This document shows positions 23,707 to 30,116 of a DNA stretch of 37,209 nucleotides, piece after piece. Source of the DNA: CAZIBG01 sp964536985 (lineage in GTDB: Bacteria; Patescibacteriota; Saccharimonadia; Saccharimonadales; AWTP1-31); contig CAZIBG010000008.1 in assembly GCA_964536985.1 (NCBI GenBank), positions 1 to 37,209 on the forward strand, read 5' to 3'. The notes under the pieces were generated by a model that worked only from the letters and a program-made list of their open reading frames with translations, searched no databases and was not told the origin of the DNA. Position numbers and translations under genes: made by a program. Numbering within the stretch: position 1 is the first letter of the stretch; each line of letters begins with the position of its first letter.

Positions 23707-23855
23707 CTTTACTCCTTGGTATGCAAAAAAACATACCTATTAATTAAGGAGGCGATACTACTATTAAGAGAGTTTCGTCCCGGTTTCGCTACTTGCTCCC
23801 CGTGTATCCAAGCGACCAGATACAGATATACGGATCAATGCATGACGTGTTACGT
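23707..23855 (-). promoter_or_regulatory. Structured leader of the LAATG protein gene with a ribosome-site-sequestering stem
   Basis: Read on the minus strand, CTCCTT is exactly complementary to the AAGGAG ribosome site, and GGTATG to CATACC just before it. Together they form one stem (8-base bulge, 7-T loop) that would hide the ribosome site. Further upstream a GATAC/GTATC pair encloses a GC-rich segment with two CGAAAC repeats and GGGACG, which looks aptamer-like but matches no class I can name. Candidate riboswitch or thermosensor. Confidence 0.45.
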
Positions 23856-23862
23856 CTTTCGT

Positions 23863-23891
23863 ATAATACTACATTATTGTATTTACGTCAA
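23863..23891 (-). promoter_or_regulatory. Promoter of the LAATG surface protein gene
   Basis: Minus strand TTGACG (23886-23891 in plus coordinates), 17-base spacer, TATTAT (23863-23868). Start near 23855, so the leader is about 150 bases. Confidence 0.65.
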
Positions 23892-23916
23892 TATTAATGA
23901 AATAATATAAATTGGG

Positions 23917-23946
23917 TTTACAGATTGACACCAGATCTGGTATACT
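23917..23946 (+). promoter_or_regulatory. Promoter of the infA (alpha) operon with a palindrome in the spacer
   Basis: TTTACA (23917-23922), 18-base spacer, TATACT (23941-23946) with extended -10 TG. The spacer contains ACCAGATCTGGT (23930-23941), a perfect 12-base palindrome in the position of a repressor operator. Start near 23953, leaving about 13 leader bases before infA. Confidence 0.7.
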
Positions 23947-23965
23947 TAGCTCTTAGTTATTAATT

Positions 23966-24187
23966 ATGGCAGTCAACAAGGAAGTAATCGAATTATCGGG
24001 CACAATTGTAGAGACTCTACCGGGTACTCAATTTCGAGTCGAACTTGAAAACGGCCATAAAATTATAGCTCATGTCGCAGGTAAGATGAGGAAGCATTAT
24101 ATCCGAATCGTCCCCGGCGACAGCGTGACGGTCGAGTTGACCCCTTACGATCTAAGTAAGGGAAGAATCACCTATCGCAAGTCTTAA
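23966..24187 (+). CDS. infA: Translation initiation factor IF-1
   Basis: OB-fold factor that occupies the A site during initiation. 73 residues, normal: IELSGTIVETLPGTQFRVELENGHKIIAHVAGKMRKHYIRIVPGDSVTVELTPYDLSKGRITYR. The ATG is preceded by an A/T-rich leader of about 13 bases with no Shine-Dalgarno motif. First gene of the alpha operon, ahead of rpmJ. Confidence 0.97.
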   Translation: MAVNKEVIELSGTIVETLPGTQFRVELENGHKIIAHVAGKMRKHYIRIVPGDSVTVELTPYDLSKGRITYRKS

Positions 24188-24252
24188 GACCTAAGACAAT
24201 TTTACAAATTTAAGCAGTGTGTTATGCAACTCTTGAAAGGAGCATGATCCGT

Positions 24253-24369
24253 ATGAAAGTACGTGCTAGCGTCAAGAAAATTAGTCCTGACGACAAGATA
24301 GTTCGCCGTAAAGGTCGAATCTATGTTATCAACAAACTAAAGCCAAAACATAAGCAGAGGCAGGGTTAA
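24253..24369 (+). CDS. rpmJ: 50S ribosomal protein L36 (bL36), zinc-ligand-less form
   Basis: 38 residues. The start MKVRASVKKI and the end PKHKQRQG are diagnostic of L36. The family's zinc ligands C11, C14 and C27 are here Ser, Asp and Asn; the fourth, His33, remains. The zinc ribbon is therefore lost while length and flanking motifs are kept. AAAGGAG precedes the ATG by 10 bases; an in-frame ATG 9 bases earlier is too close to that site. Two bases separate it from rpsM. Confidence 0.93.
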   Translation: MKVRASVKKISPDDKIVRRKGRIYVINKLKPKHKQRQG

Positions 24370-24371
24370 GT

Positions 24372-24758
24372 ATGGCTCGTATATCTGGGGTAACCATCCC
24401 CGCAGAAAAGCAAGTTCAGATCGCCCTAACTTACGTATACGGGATTGGTCCTAAGACCAGTGCCGATATTTTAGTTGGAGCAAAAGTTGACCCAACCGTT
24501 AGGGTCAAGAACCTGACTGATGCTGAAATCAGCAAAATTCAGGAAATCATTAACGAATCACTAACTGTAGAAGGTGAACTACAGCGAATCGTTAGTGGCA
24601 ATATCAAGCGACTTAAGGATATCGGTTCATACCGTGGCCTTCGCCACAAGATGAGCCTACCTAGCCGTGGTCAACGAACCAAGACCAACGCCCGTACCCG
24701 ACGTGGCAAGAAGATAACTGTCGGTGGTACCGCTAAGAAAGTAGCAGCAAAGACCTAA
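24372..24758 (+). CDS. rpsM: 30S ribosomal protein S13 (uS13)
   Basis: Head protein bridging to the large subunit and P-site tRNA. 128 residues: MARISGVTIPAEKQVQIALTYVYGIG, RLKDIGSYRGLRHKMSLPSRGQRTKTNARTRRGKK. Canonical. Confidence 0.97.
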   Translation: MARISGVTIPAEKQVQIALTYVYGIGPKTSADILVGAKVDPTVRVKNLTDAEISKIQEIINESLTVEGELQRIVSGNIKRLKDIGSYRGLRHKMSLPSRGQRTKTNARTRRGKKITVGGTAKKVAAKT

Positions 24759-24762
24759 TATT

Positions 24763-25221
24763 ATGGCTGAAGATGTAAAAACTCCAGTAGTAGCAACAGA
24801 TGCACCAGCAACCCCAGTTACTGACGCACCTGTAGTAGCTGCTGCTCCAAAGAAGAAAAAGCTCAAGCGTGCCGTACCATTTGGTCAGGTTCACGTTTAC
24901 GCAAGTTTTAATAACACTATTATTTCGTTTACCGACGCTCAAGGCGGCGCATTAACTGCTAGCAGTTCTGGCGCTTGTGGCTTCCGTGGTTCCAAAAAAG
25001 GAACTGCCTACGCTGCACAAATCGCTTGCGAAAAAGCCGGAAACGCTGCAAAACAGCAATACGGTTTCAGCAAAGCGGACGTCTTTATCAAAGGTGTTGG
25101 TCTGGGCCGCGAATCAGCGGTTCGTACCCTTAACACCCTTGGTATCGCTGTTGAGTCCATCAAGGACGTAACCGGTGTCGCCCATGGTGGCGTGCGACCT
25201 AAGAAAGCACGAAGGATCTAA
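24763..25221 (+). CDS. rpsK: 30S ribosomal protein S11 (uS11) with N-terminal extension
   Basis: Platform protein next to the mRNA exit. 152 residues; the first 35 or so form an Ala/Pro/Val/Thr-rich extension ending in PKKKKLKR. Core: GQVHVYASFNNTIISFTDAQGGALTASSSGACGFRGSKKGTAYAAQIA, KGVGLGRESAVRTLNTLGIAVESIKDVTGVAHGGVRPKKARRI. Confidence 0.97.
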   Translation: MAEDVKTPVVATDAPATPVTDAPVVAAAPKKKKLKRAVPFGQVHVYASFNNTIISFTDAQGGALTASSSGACGFRGSKKGTAYAAQIACEKAGNAAKQQYGFSKADVFIKGVGLGRESAVRTLNTLGIAVESIKDVTGVAHGGVRPKKARRI

Positions 25222-25223
25222 TC

Positions 25224-25847
25224 ATGGCACGTGATACACAATCTATTGTCAAAATGAGCCGACGTGAAGGCTATGCTCTTCACCCTAAAGCTCACAAAGC
25301 GCTACTAAAGCGTTCAGCACTTCCAGGCGCTTCAGCCAACGGTCGTGGTATGCGCAACAAGCCTAGCCAATATAGCTTACAACTTCGTGAGAAACAGAAG
25401 GTTAAGCGATTATACGGATTGCTCGAGAAGCAATTCAGCAACCTAATGGCAGAATCTAACCGCAAAGAAGGAATGGCCGGAACAATCCTACTCCAACTTC
25501 TAGAGCGACGTTTAGATAATGCAATTTACCGAAGCGGTTTTGCCGTAAGTCGTCGTGCTGCTCGTCAGCTCGTTACTCACGGTCACTTCATGCTAAATGG
25601 CCGACGTGTCGACATCCCATCGATTCGTCTAAAAGCTGGTGACGAGATCGTTCTACGACCTGCCAGCACCAAAAATGAGTACTTCAAGCGAATTGACGAC
25701 GTTAGTCCAGCAAGTCCTGATGCAATCCCTGCATGGCTTAAGGTCGACCGTAAGAAATTTGCAGTCACCGTTACTGGTATCCCAACTCGTGAAGAAGCCG
25801 AACAAGATATCAATGAGCAACTAATCGTAGAATACTACTCACGCTAG
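25224..25847 (+). CDS. rpsD: 30S ribosomal protein S4 (uS4), cysteine-free N terminus
   Basis: Primary 16S binder and assembly initiator; also a translational repressor in other bacteria. 207 residues. The N terminus MARDTQSIVKMSRREGYALH lacks the four Cys of zinc-type S4. Then LREKQKVKRLYGLLEKQF and the S4 RNA-binding domain LERRLDNAIYRSGFAVSRRAARQLVTHGHFMLNGRRVDIPSIRLKAGDEI. Confidence 0.97.
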   Translation: MARDTQSIVKMSRREGYALHPKAHKALLKRSALPGASANGRGMRNKPSQYSLQLREKQKVKRLYGLLEKQFSNLMAESNRKEGMAGTILLQLLERRLDNAIYRSGFAVSRRAARQLVTHGHFMLNGRRVDIPSIRLKAGDEIVLRPASTKNEYFKRIDDVSPASPDAIPAWLKVDRKKFAVTVTGIPTREEAEQDINEQLIVEYYSR

Positions 25848-25861
25848 GAGGCGATAAAATA

Positions 25862-26806
25862 ATGTCAAAAATGATTCATACCCCAGGACTCGTGCACGTT
25901 GACGATCACGGTAGCAACTCAGCAACATTTGCGATTGAGCCTTTGCACAGTGGCTACGGCATGACTCTTGGTAACTCACTTCGTCGAGTACTGCTATCCA
26001 GCATCTCAGGCGCAGCTATTACTGCGTTCAAGATCGAAGGGGCAACTCACGAGTTCACCACCATCAAAGGTGTCAAAGAAGATGTCGTAGACATCATGCT
26101 TAACCTACGTGGAATCCGTTTCCGCGTATTCAATGGCGACAACCAGACACTTCGTCTTACCAAGAACGGTAAGGGCGTCGTTACTGCAAAAGACATCACT
26201 GTAAATGCTGACGTCGAAATTGCTAACCCAGATCACGTTATTGCAACTGTCGATGATGACAAAGTTAAATTTGTCATGGACATCGTTGTCGAAACTGGTC
26301 GCGGTTACCGCACTATCGACGAAGCTGCTACCCGCAAGGCTAGTGACATGATCGCTCTTGATGCAGTATTTAGTCCTGTACTTCGAGTTCGATATAAAGT
26401 AGAGAACACTCGTGTCGGCCAAATGACCGATCTTGATCGTCTTCTACTGACCGTCGATACTGATGGCACCATCACACCAAGTGACGCCTTCGAAGAAGCA
26501 TCTGCAATCTTGGTTAACCAATACACTGCACTTGCTGGTCAAACCCGTGTCGAAGTTGCCGCCCCACTAACTGCACCTGCTGCAGCTGGTGCTGGCGATA
26601 CTGATGGCGAAGAGCCTGCTGAACTGATGACTTCTATCGAAGACCTCAATCTTTCAGCACGCACAACAAACGCCCTCATCAACAACGACATCCATACATT
26701 AAAAGACCTCTTTAGCCTCAGCGATGCTGAACTACGCGACCTTAAAGGTTTTGGTAGCAAAGCACTCGACGAAGTTAAAGATAAAATGAGCGAGTTGGAG
26801 CTGTAA
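25862..26806 (+). CDS. rpoA: DNA-directed RNA polymerase subunit alpha
   Basis: Assembly platform of RNA polymerase. 314 residues: N-terminal domain with EPLHSGYGMTLGNSLRRVLLSSISGAAITAFKIEGATHEFTTIKGVKEDVVDIMLNL, a Gly/Ala linker near 240, and C-terminal domain IEDLNLSARTTNALINNDIHTLKDLFSLSDAELRDLKGFGSKALDEVKDKMSEL that binds UP elements and activators. AGGAGG lies about 10 bases before the ATG. Confidence 0.98.
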   Translation: MSKMIHTPGLVHVDDHGSNSATFAIEPLHSGYGMTLGNSLRRVLLSSISGAAITAFKIEGATHEFTTIKGVKEDVVDIMLNLRGIRFRVFNGDNQTLRLTKNGKGVVTAKDITVNADVEIANPDHVIATVDDDKVKFVMDIVVETGRGYRTIDEAATRKASDMIALDAVFSPVLRVRYKVENTRVGQMTDLDRLLLTVDTDGTITPSDAFEEASAILVNQYTALAGQTRVEVAAPLTAPAAAGAGDTDGEEPAELMTSIEDLNLSARTTNALINNDIHTLKDLFSLSDAELRDLKGFGSKALDEVKDKMSELEL

Positions 26807-26807
26807 G

Positions 26808-27278
26808 ATGCATCGTCACGGTTATCAAGGTCGTAAGTTCGGAAGAGAGACAGATCAGCGCCAGGCGCTAATCAAGAGTCTTGCTGAATCTTTCGTGCGC
26901 GACCAATCAATCAAAACTACGCTTCACAAAGCTAAGGAACTTGTTCCTTACATCGAGAAGCTCATCACTAAAGCAAAGAAGGGTGATCTTCACAATCGCC
27001 GACAAGTAGTTGCTGGCCTACAGACTGTAGCAAGCGCACACAAGTTGGTAGACGAAATCGCTCCTAAGCTTTCCGGCCGTGTCAGCGGTCACGTTCGTAT
27101 TACAAAACTAGACAACCGACGTGGCGACAACGCTGCAATGGCACAGGTTAGTTTTGTAGACGATCTGAATGAAGCTCCTGTTGCTAAAACTGCTGTCAAA
27201 CCAGCCGTCAAGGTAGCACCACCTTCTCCTGTAGCTAAAGCTCCAGCCAAGAAGGCAGTCAAGAAGGAGACAAAATAA
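26808..27278 (+). CDS. rplQ: 50S ribosomal protein L17 (bL17) with C-terminal tail
   Basis: 156 residues: MHRHGYQGRKFGRETDQRQALIKSLAESFVRDQSIKTTLHKAKELVPYIEKLITKAK, RRQVVAGLQT, RVSGHVRITKLDNRRGDNAAMAQVSFVD, then a 35-residue Ala/Pro/Lys tail ending KKETK with the embedded AAGGAG of rplM. TAATG overlap. Confidence 0.96.
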   Translation: MHRHGYQGRKFGRETDQRQALIKSLAESFVRDQSIKTTLHKAKELVPYIEKLITKAKKGDLHNRRQVVAGLQTVASAHKLVDEIAPKLSGRVSGHVRITKLDNRRGDNAAMAQVSFVDDLNEAPVAKTAVKPAVKVAPPSPVAKAPAKKAVKKETK

Positions 27279-27763
27279 TGAAAATCACCCCAGCTAAGAC
27301 ATATAGCGCAAAGCCAACTGATGTTGTGCGCAAATGGTACGTCATCGATGCTGCTACAGCACCTATGGGTCGCCTCGCTACCGAAGCAGCTAGTCTGCTT
27401 ATCGGTAAAGGCAAACCAAGCTTTACGCATCACATCGATGTCGGTGACTTCGTAATTGTAATCAACGCCGATCAACTTATTGCTACTGGTAACAAACTTG
27501 AAGGCAAGAACTATTACAAGCACAGTGGTTACCCAGGTGGTCTTAAGACAGCAACTCTTAAAGAGATGATGAACAAAGACTCAACTAAGGTTATCGTTAA
27601 GACTATCCGCGGCATGTTACCAGTTAACAAACTTCGTGATGGTCGTCTGGCACGACTTAAGGTCTATGCCGGCAGCGATCACAACCACGCACCACAGGCC
27701 CCTGTAGCGTTTACACTCAAGGGTGCTAAAAAAGGGATTCACTCTCAGAAAGAGGCTAAGTAA
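27278..27763 (+). CDS. rplM: 50S ribosomal protein L13 (uL13)
   Basis: Early-assembly protein. 161 residues: KWYVIDAATAPMGRLATEAASLLIGKGKPSFTHHIDVGDFVIVINADQLIATGNKLEGKNYYKHSGYPGG, KTIRGMLPVNKLRDGRLARLKVYAGSDHNHAPQAP. Canonical; ends QKEAK with AAAGAGG before rpsI. Confidence 0.97.
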   Translation: MKITPAKTYSAKPTDVVRKWYVIDAATAPMGRLATEAASLLIGKGKPSFTHHIDVGDFVIVINADQLIATGNKLEGKNYYKHSGYPGGLKTATLKEMMNKDSTKVIVKTIRGMLPVNKLRDGRLARLKVYAGSDHNHAPQAPVAFTLKGAKKGIHSQKEAK

Positions 27764-28263
27764 TGGCTACAACCGAAACAACTGAATTGAAGACAGAAAC
27801 TCCAGCAGTAGAAGCCGCAGCAGAAGCACCAGTTGAAGCTAAGCCAGCTGTCAAGAAAGCACCAGTCCGTAAGGGTGGATACTTTTACGCACTTGGTCGA
27901 CGCAAGAGTGTAACAGCTCGCGTTCGTCTAACCACTGGAAATGGCGCTATTACCATCAACAGCAAACCAGCAGAAGAATACTTCTCTGGCAGCAAGTCTC
28001 TACTACACGAACTTTCTAAGCCATTTGCGCTCCTAGAGCAAAACGGCAAGTTCGATGTAAGCGTACTTGTATCTGGTGGTGGTATGAGCGGACAAGCAAT
28101 TGCTATCCGCCTAGGCATCTCTAAGGCTATGGTCGTCGTTAACGAAGACTTTAAGCAAACACTCAAGCGTGCCGACTTACTTGGACGAGATCCACGTGAG
28201 AAAGAACGTAAGAAGTTTGGTCTTAAGGGTGCTCGTAAACAACGTCAGTTTACCAAGCGTTAG
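27763..28263 (+). CDS. rpsI: 30S ribosomal protein S9 (uS9)
   Basis: 166 residues; the first 38 are a Thr/Glu/Ala extension ending in KKAPVRKGG. Core: YFYALGRRKSVTARVRLTTGNGAITINSKPAEEYF, SGGGMSGQAIAIRLGISKAMV, RDPREKERKKFGLKGARKQRQFTKR. The C-terminal Lys-Arg that touches P-site tRNA is intact. Last gene of the alpha operon. Confidence 0.97.
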   Translation: MATTETTELKTETPAVEAAAEAPVEAKPAVKKAPVRKGGYFYALGRRKSVTARVRLTTGNGAITINSKPAEEYFSGSKSLLHELSKPFALLEQNGKFDVSVLVSGGGMSGQAIAIRLGISKAMVVVNEDFKQTLKRADLLGRDPREKERKKFGLKGARKQRQFTKR

Positions 28264-28283
28264 TCCTAGACTATTCGTCATTC

Positions 28284-28316
28284 ATAGGAGAGGATTCGTC
28301 CTCTCCTATTTATTTG
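28284..28316 (+). terminator. Rho-independent terminator after rpsI
   Basis: ATAGGAGAGGA-TTCG-TCCTCTCCTAT, a perfect 11-bp stem with a UUCG tetraloop, followed by TTATTT. Confidence 0.92.
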
Positions 28317-28330
28317 GCTATACTTATTCC

Positions 28331-28561
28331 ATGTCATTCATACACCCAGGAGACTATTGGATCGTAGCGGTCACAGCGGCATGTATCTACCTTATCGCCG
28401 CACGAAAGTTGGTGATAATCTGCGTGATCCTAACGGTGGTTACCTCAGCAATTATTTACCATGGCTATGGTCTTGGCCGATTACTCCTGCACGTAGCTGT
28501 GGTTGTAGCCCTAATAGTCACTATGCGATATTTTGTTGACAAGTCAAAAAAATCGGAATAG
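28331..28561 (+). CDS. Small three-span membrane protein of unknown function
   Basis: 76 residues. Three hydrophobic segments: about 9-22 (YWIVAVTAACIYLI), 27-42 (LVIICVILTVVTSAII) and 50-66 (LLLHVAVVVALIVTMRYF), with a charged KSKKSE tail. No family recognised. TATACT (28319-28324) ends 6 bases before the ATG and there is no ribosome site, so it is probably leaderless. The frame stays open back into rpsI, but the terminator between makes 28331 the sensible start. Its end overlaps the promoter of the aromatic leader peptide. Confidence 0.7.
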   Translation: MSFIHPGDYWIVAVTAACIYLIAARKLVIICVILTVVTSAIIYHGYGLGRLLLHVAVVVALIVTMRYFVDKSKKSE

Positions 28562-28564
28562 AAT
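28536..28564 (+). promoter_or_regulatory. Consensus promoter of the aromatic attenuator operon
   Basis: TTGACA (28536-28541), 17-base spacer, TAGAAT (28559-28564). Start expected at 28571-28572, i.e. at the ATG of the leader peptide. Confidence 0.85.
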
Positions 28565-28571
28565 ACCGACT

Positions 28572-28643
28572 ATGCAAAAACTTGCAATAAATTTTAACTA
28601 TTGGTTTACACCGTCCTTCGCATGGCGCTTTGTTAAGTATTAG
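28572..28643 (+). CDS. Aromatic-rich leader peptide (23 residues) of a putative attenuator
   Basis: Begins MQKLAINFNYWF and ends FAWRFVKY. Eight of 23 residues are aromatic: Phe8, Tyr10, Trp11, Phe12, Phe16, Trp18, Phe20, Tyr23, with a Tyr-Trp-Phe run at codons 10-12. The ATG sits at the predicted transcription start of a consensus promoter, so it would be translated leaderless. It is followed 25 bases later by an intrinsic terminator and then by aromatic-amino-acid genes (class II DAHP synthase, trpS). This is the classic layout of leaders such as trpL and pheL. The Trp18 codon lies in the sequence that pairs with the terminator's left arm. Too short for standard gene callers. Confidence 0.75.
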   Translation: MQKLAINFNYWFTPSFAWRFVKY

Positions 28644-28689
28644 CTAAAATATATTCAGCAAACACAAACCGCCATCAGGGCGGATTTTT
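28622..28689 (+). promoter_or_regulatory. Transcription attenuator: alternative antiterminator and terminator hairpins
   Basis: Terminator: CCGCC (28669-28673), loop ATCAG, GGCGG (28679-28683), five T to 28689. Antiterminator: ATGGCG (28622-28627) is perfectly complementary to CGCCAT (28670-28675), and TTTG (28629-28632) to CAAA (28665-28668), giving a 10-bp helix with one C-C mismatch that destroys the terminator. A ribosome halted at codons 10-12 (28599-28607) leaves 28622 onward free, so the antiterminator forms. One that reaches the stop at 28641 covers it, so the terminator forms. Confidence 0.75.
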
Positions 28690-28704
28690 AATTTAGGAGA
28701 AACT

Positions 28705-28896
28705 ATGTCAGCAGACAATAAAGGTCAAGAACCAGCAATCGATACCATAACAGTAACAGCAGAAACTACACCGCAAACAATGGGATATATTGGGGCGGTA
28801 GCCCTCATAGAAGAACAACAGATACCCACAACAATACCAGCCGAAGCACCCAGAGCACCCCTCAGTGGCCGTGCACTGCCGTACTTCGTAAGATAG
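28705..28896 (+). CDS. 63-residue peptide of unknown function, first gene after the attenuator
   Basis: Not recognised. It has an acidic, Thr-rich N-terminal half (DTITVTAETTPQTMG), a short hydrophobic patch (YIGAVALI), then a Pro/Ala-rich stretch ending LSGRALPYFVR. No signal peptide and no Cys. A good AGGAGA ribosome site lies between the terminator and the ATG. It ends 6 bases before the DAHP synthase gene. Its size and position fit a small regulatory or precursor peptide, but nothing in it proves this. Confidence 0.65.
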   Translation: MSADNKGQEPAIDTITVTAETTPQTMGYIGAVALIEEQQIPTTIPAEAPRAPLSGRALPYFVR

Positions 28897-28902
28897 GAAT
28901 AT

Positions 28903-30069
28903 ATGAGAACCACAACCCAAGACCCATCCAGGGCACAAGCACTAGAAATCGTCGGAAACCTTCCGACTCCGGACTACACCGTCAACTTTCAACCAACATA
29001 CAATATCACCGAGTCACTGGTAGAGGCCGTCCACGAACTGCTACACACCGGACCAGTCACCTCGTTCACTGATATTGACTCGATTCGCCGGTCACTGGCC
29101 ACAGAACGGCTCATAGCAATATTCGGTAGCTGCCACGAACCAGTCAGGCTAACGCAAGACTTGCAAGAATTAGAAACACCGGTAATCGAAGGACTAGATA
29201 TCCTCGGCAACTCTCGGATGTCCCACGCCATAGCTATCCACCGAGGCCGCGGTCAAAGCACTAAACCCCGTACGAACGGATTCCAAACATTGCCGTCAGG
29301 ATTAGAAGTACCGTCATTCCAGGGCGAGGCCGTCAATGGACAAGGTTTATTGGAACGCGACGCCGACCCAAGCCGAATGGTGGCCTCAGCCGTACAGTCA
29401 CGTGACATAGAGGAAGCCTTACAGCTTATTCTTGGCGGTCACGTACCGGCAGCACACGAAGCACTACTATTAGCTTTCGAACATAGTTTCCTTAGAACTG
29501 ACCCAGAAACCGGTAAGCGTTACTTGCTATCGGGCGATCTCCCCTGGATTGGAGTTAGAACCAACAACCCCCTCGGCCACCATGTAATGTTACTCAGTGG
29601 AATCGAAAACCCGGTAGGAGTTAAGCTTGGAGCCAACACATCAGAAGAACATATTAAACAGCTCACCGAGGCACTCAATCCAAATCGTGAGCCTGGTAAG
29701 TTGATATTCATGCCACGAGTCGGACTCAAGAATATGGATAGCCTCCGGACAATCGCCCAGGCCATTCGCAAACATAGCGAAAATGCCAAGGTCGTCTACG
29801 ATATGCACGGAGTAACATACGCCCTCGAAGATGGTACCAAGATCAGAGACGTAGGGGATATCAAGAAAGAGTTAACTCTTGGACAAACCGTATTAGGTGA
29901 GGAAGGCCTCAGATGGAACGGCCTACACCTGGAAACAGTAACCGACCCGAATCGACTGGAATGTATCGATCAGGCTGGTCAATTGCCAACACACGATGGT
30001 GACATCGATCCTCGACTCAATCCGCGGCAGACAGAAGAGGTCTACAACCACTTCGCCGATATTAGCTAG
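28903..30069 (+). CDS. Class II 3-deoxy-7-phosphoheptulonate (DAHP) synthase
   Basis: Condenses phosphoenolpyruvate and erythrose 4-phosphate, the first step of the shikimate pathway to aromatic compounds. 388 residues, against about 450-460 for typical class II enzymes; the difference is mainly at the N terminus. The family's key positions are all visible: metal ligands Cys77 (FGSCHE), His302 (YDMHGVTY), Glu344 (GLHLETV) and Asp369 (DPRLNPRQ), and PEP-binding residues in RGRGQSTKPR (114-123), LPWIGVRT, NPVGVKLG (Lys241) and MPRVG (Arg272). It therefore looks active. GGA sits just before the ATG. No other shikimate gene is in the window. A divergent member making a related 3-deoxy sugar acid is possible. 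Confidence 0.85.
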   Translation: MRTTTQDPSRAQALEIVGNLPTPDYTVNFQPTYNITESLVEAVHELLHTGPVTSFTDIDSIRRSLATERLIAIFGSCHEPVRLTQDLQELETPVIEGLDILGNSRMSHAIAIHRGRGQSTKPRTNGFQTLPSGLEVPSFQGEAVNGQGLLERDADPSRMVASAVQSRDIEEALQLILGGHVPAAHEALLLAFEHSFLRTDPETGKRYLLSGDLPWIGVRTNNPLGHHVMLLSGIENPVGVKLGANTSEEHIKQLTEALNPNREPGKLIFMPRVGLKNMDSLRTIAQAIRKHSENAKVVYDMHGVTYALEDGTKIRDVGDIKKELTLGQTVLGEEGLRWNGLHLETVTDPNRLECIDQAGQLPTHDGDIDPRLNPRQTEEVYNHFADIS

Positions 30070-30116
30070 TGGATTCAAAGTAGGCAGTAGCAAAATGATG
30101 TGATAGGGTTACAGCA

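Noticed and set aside
23716..23910. Plus-strand ORF of 64 codons in the infA upstream region
   Set aside because: No ribosome site. It covers the promoter and leader of the minus-strand surface protein, and the product is not protein-like.
28169..28330. Upstream extension of the 76-residue membrane protein into rpsI
   Set aside because: A strong terminator (28284-28316) and a -10 element lie within it, and the overlap with rpsI is out of frame.
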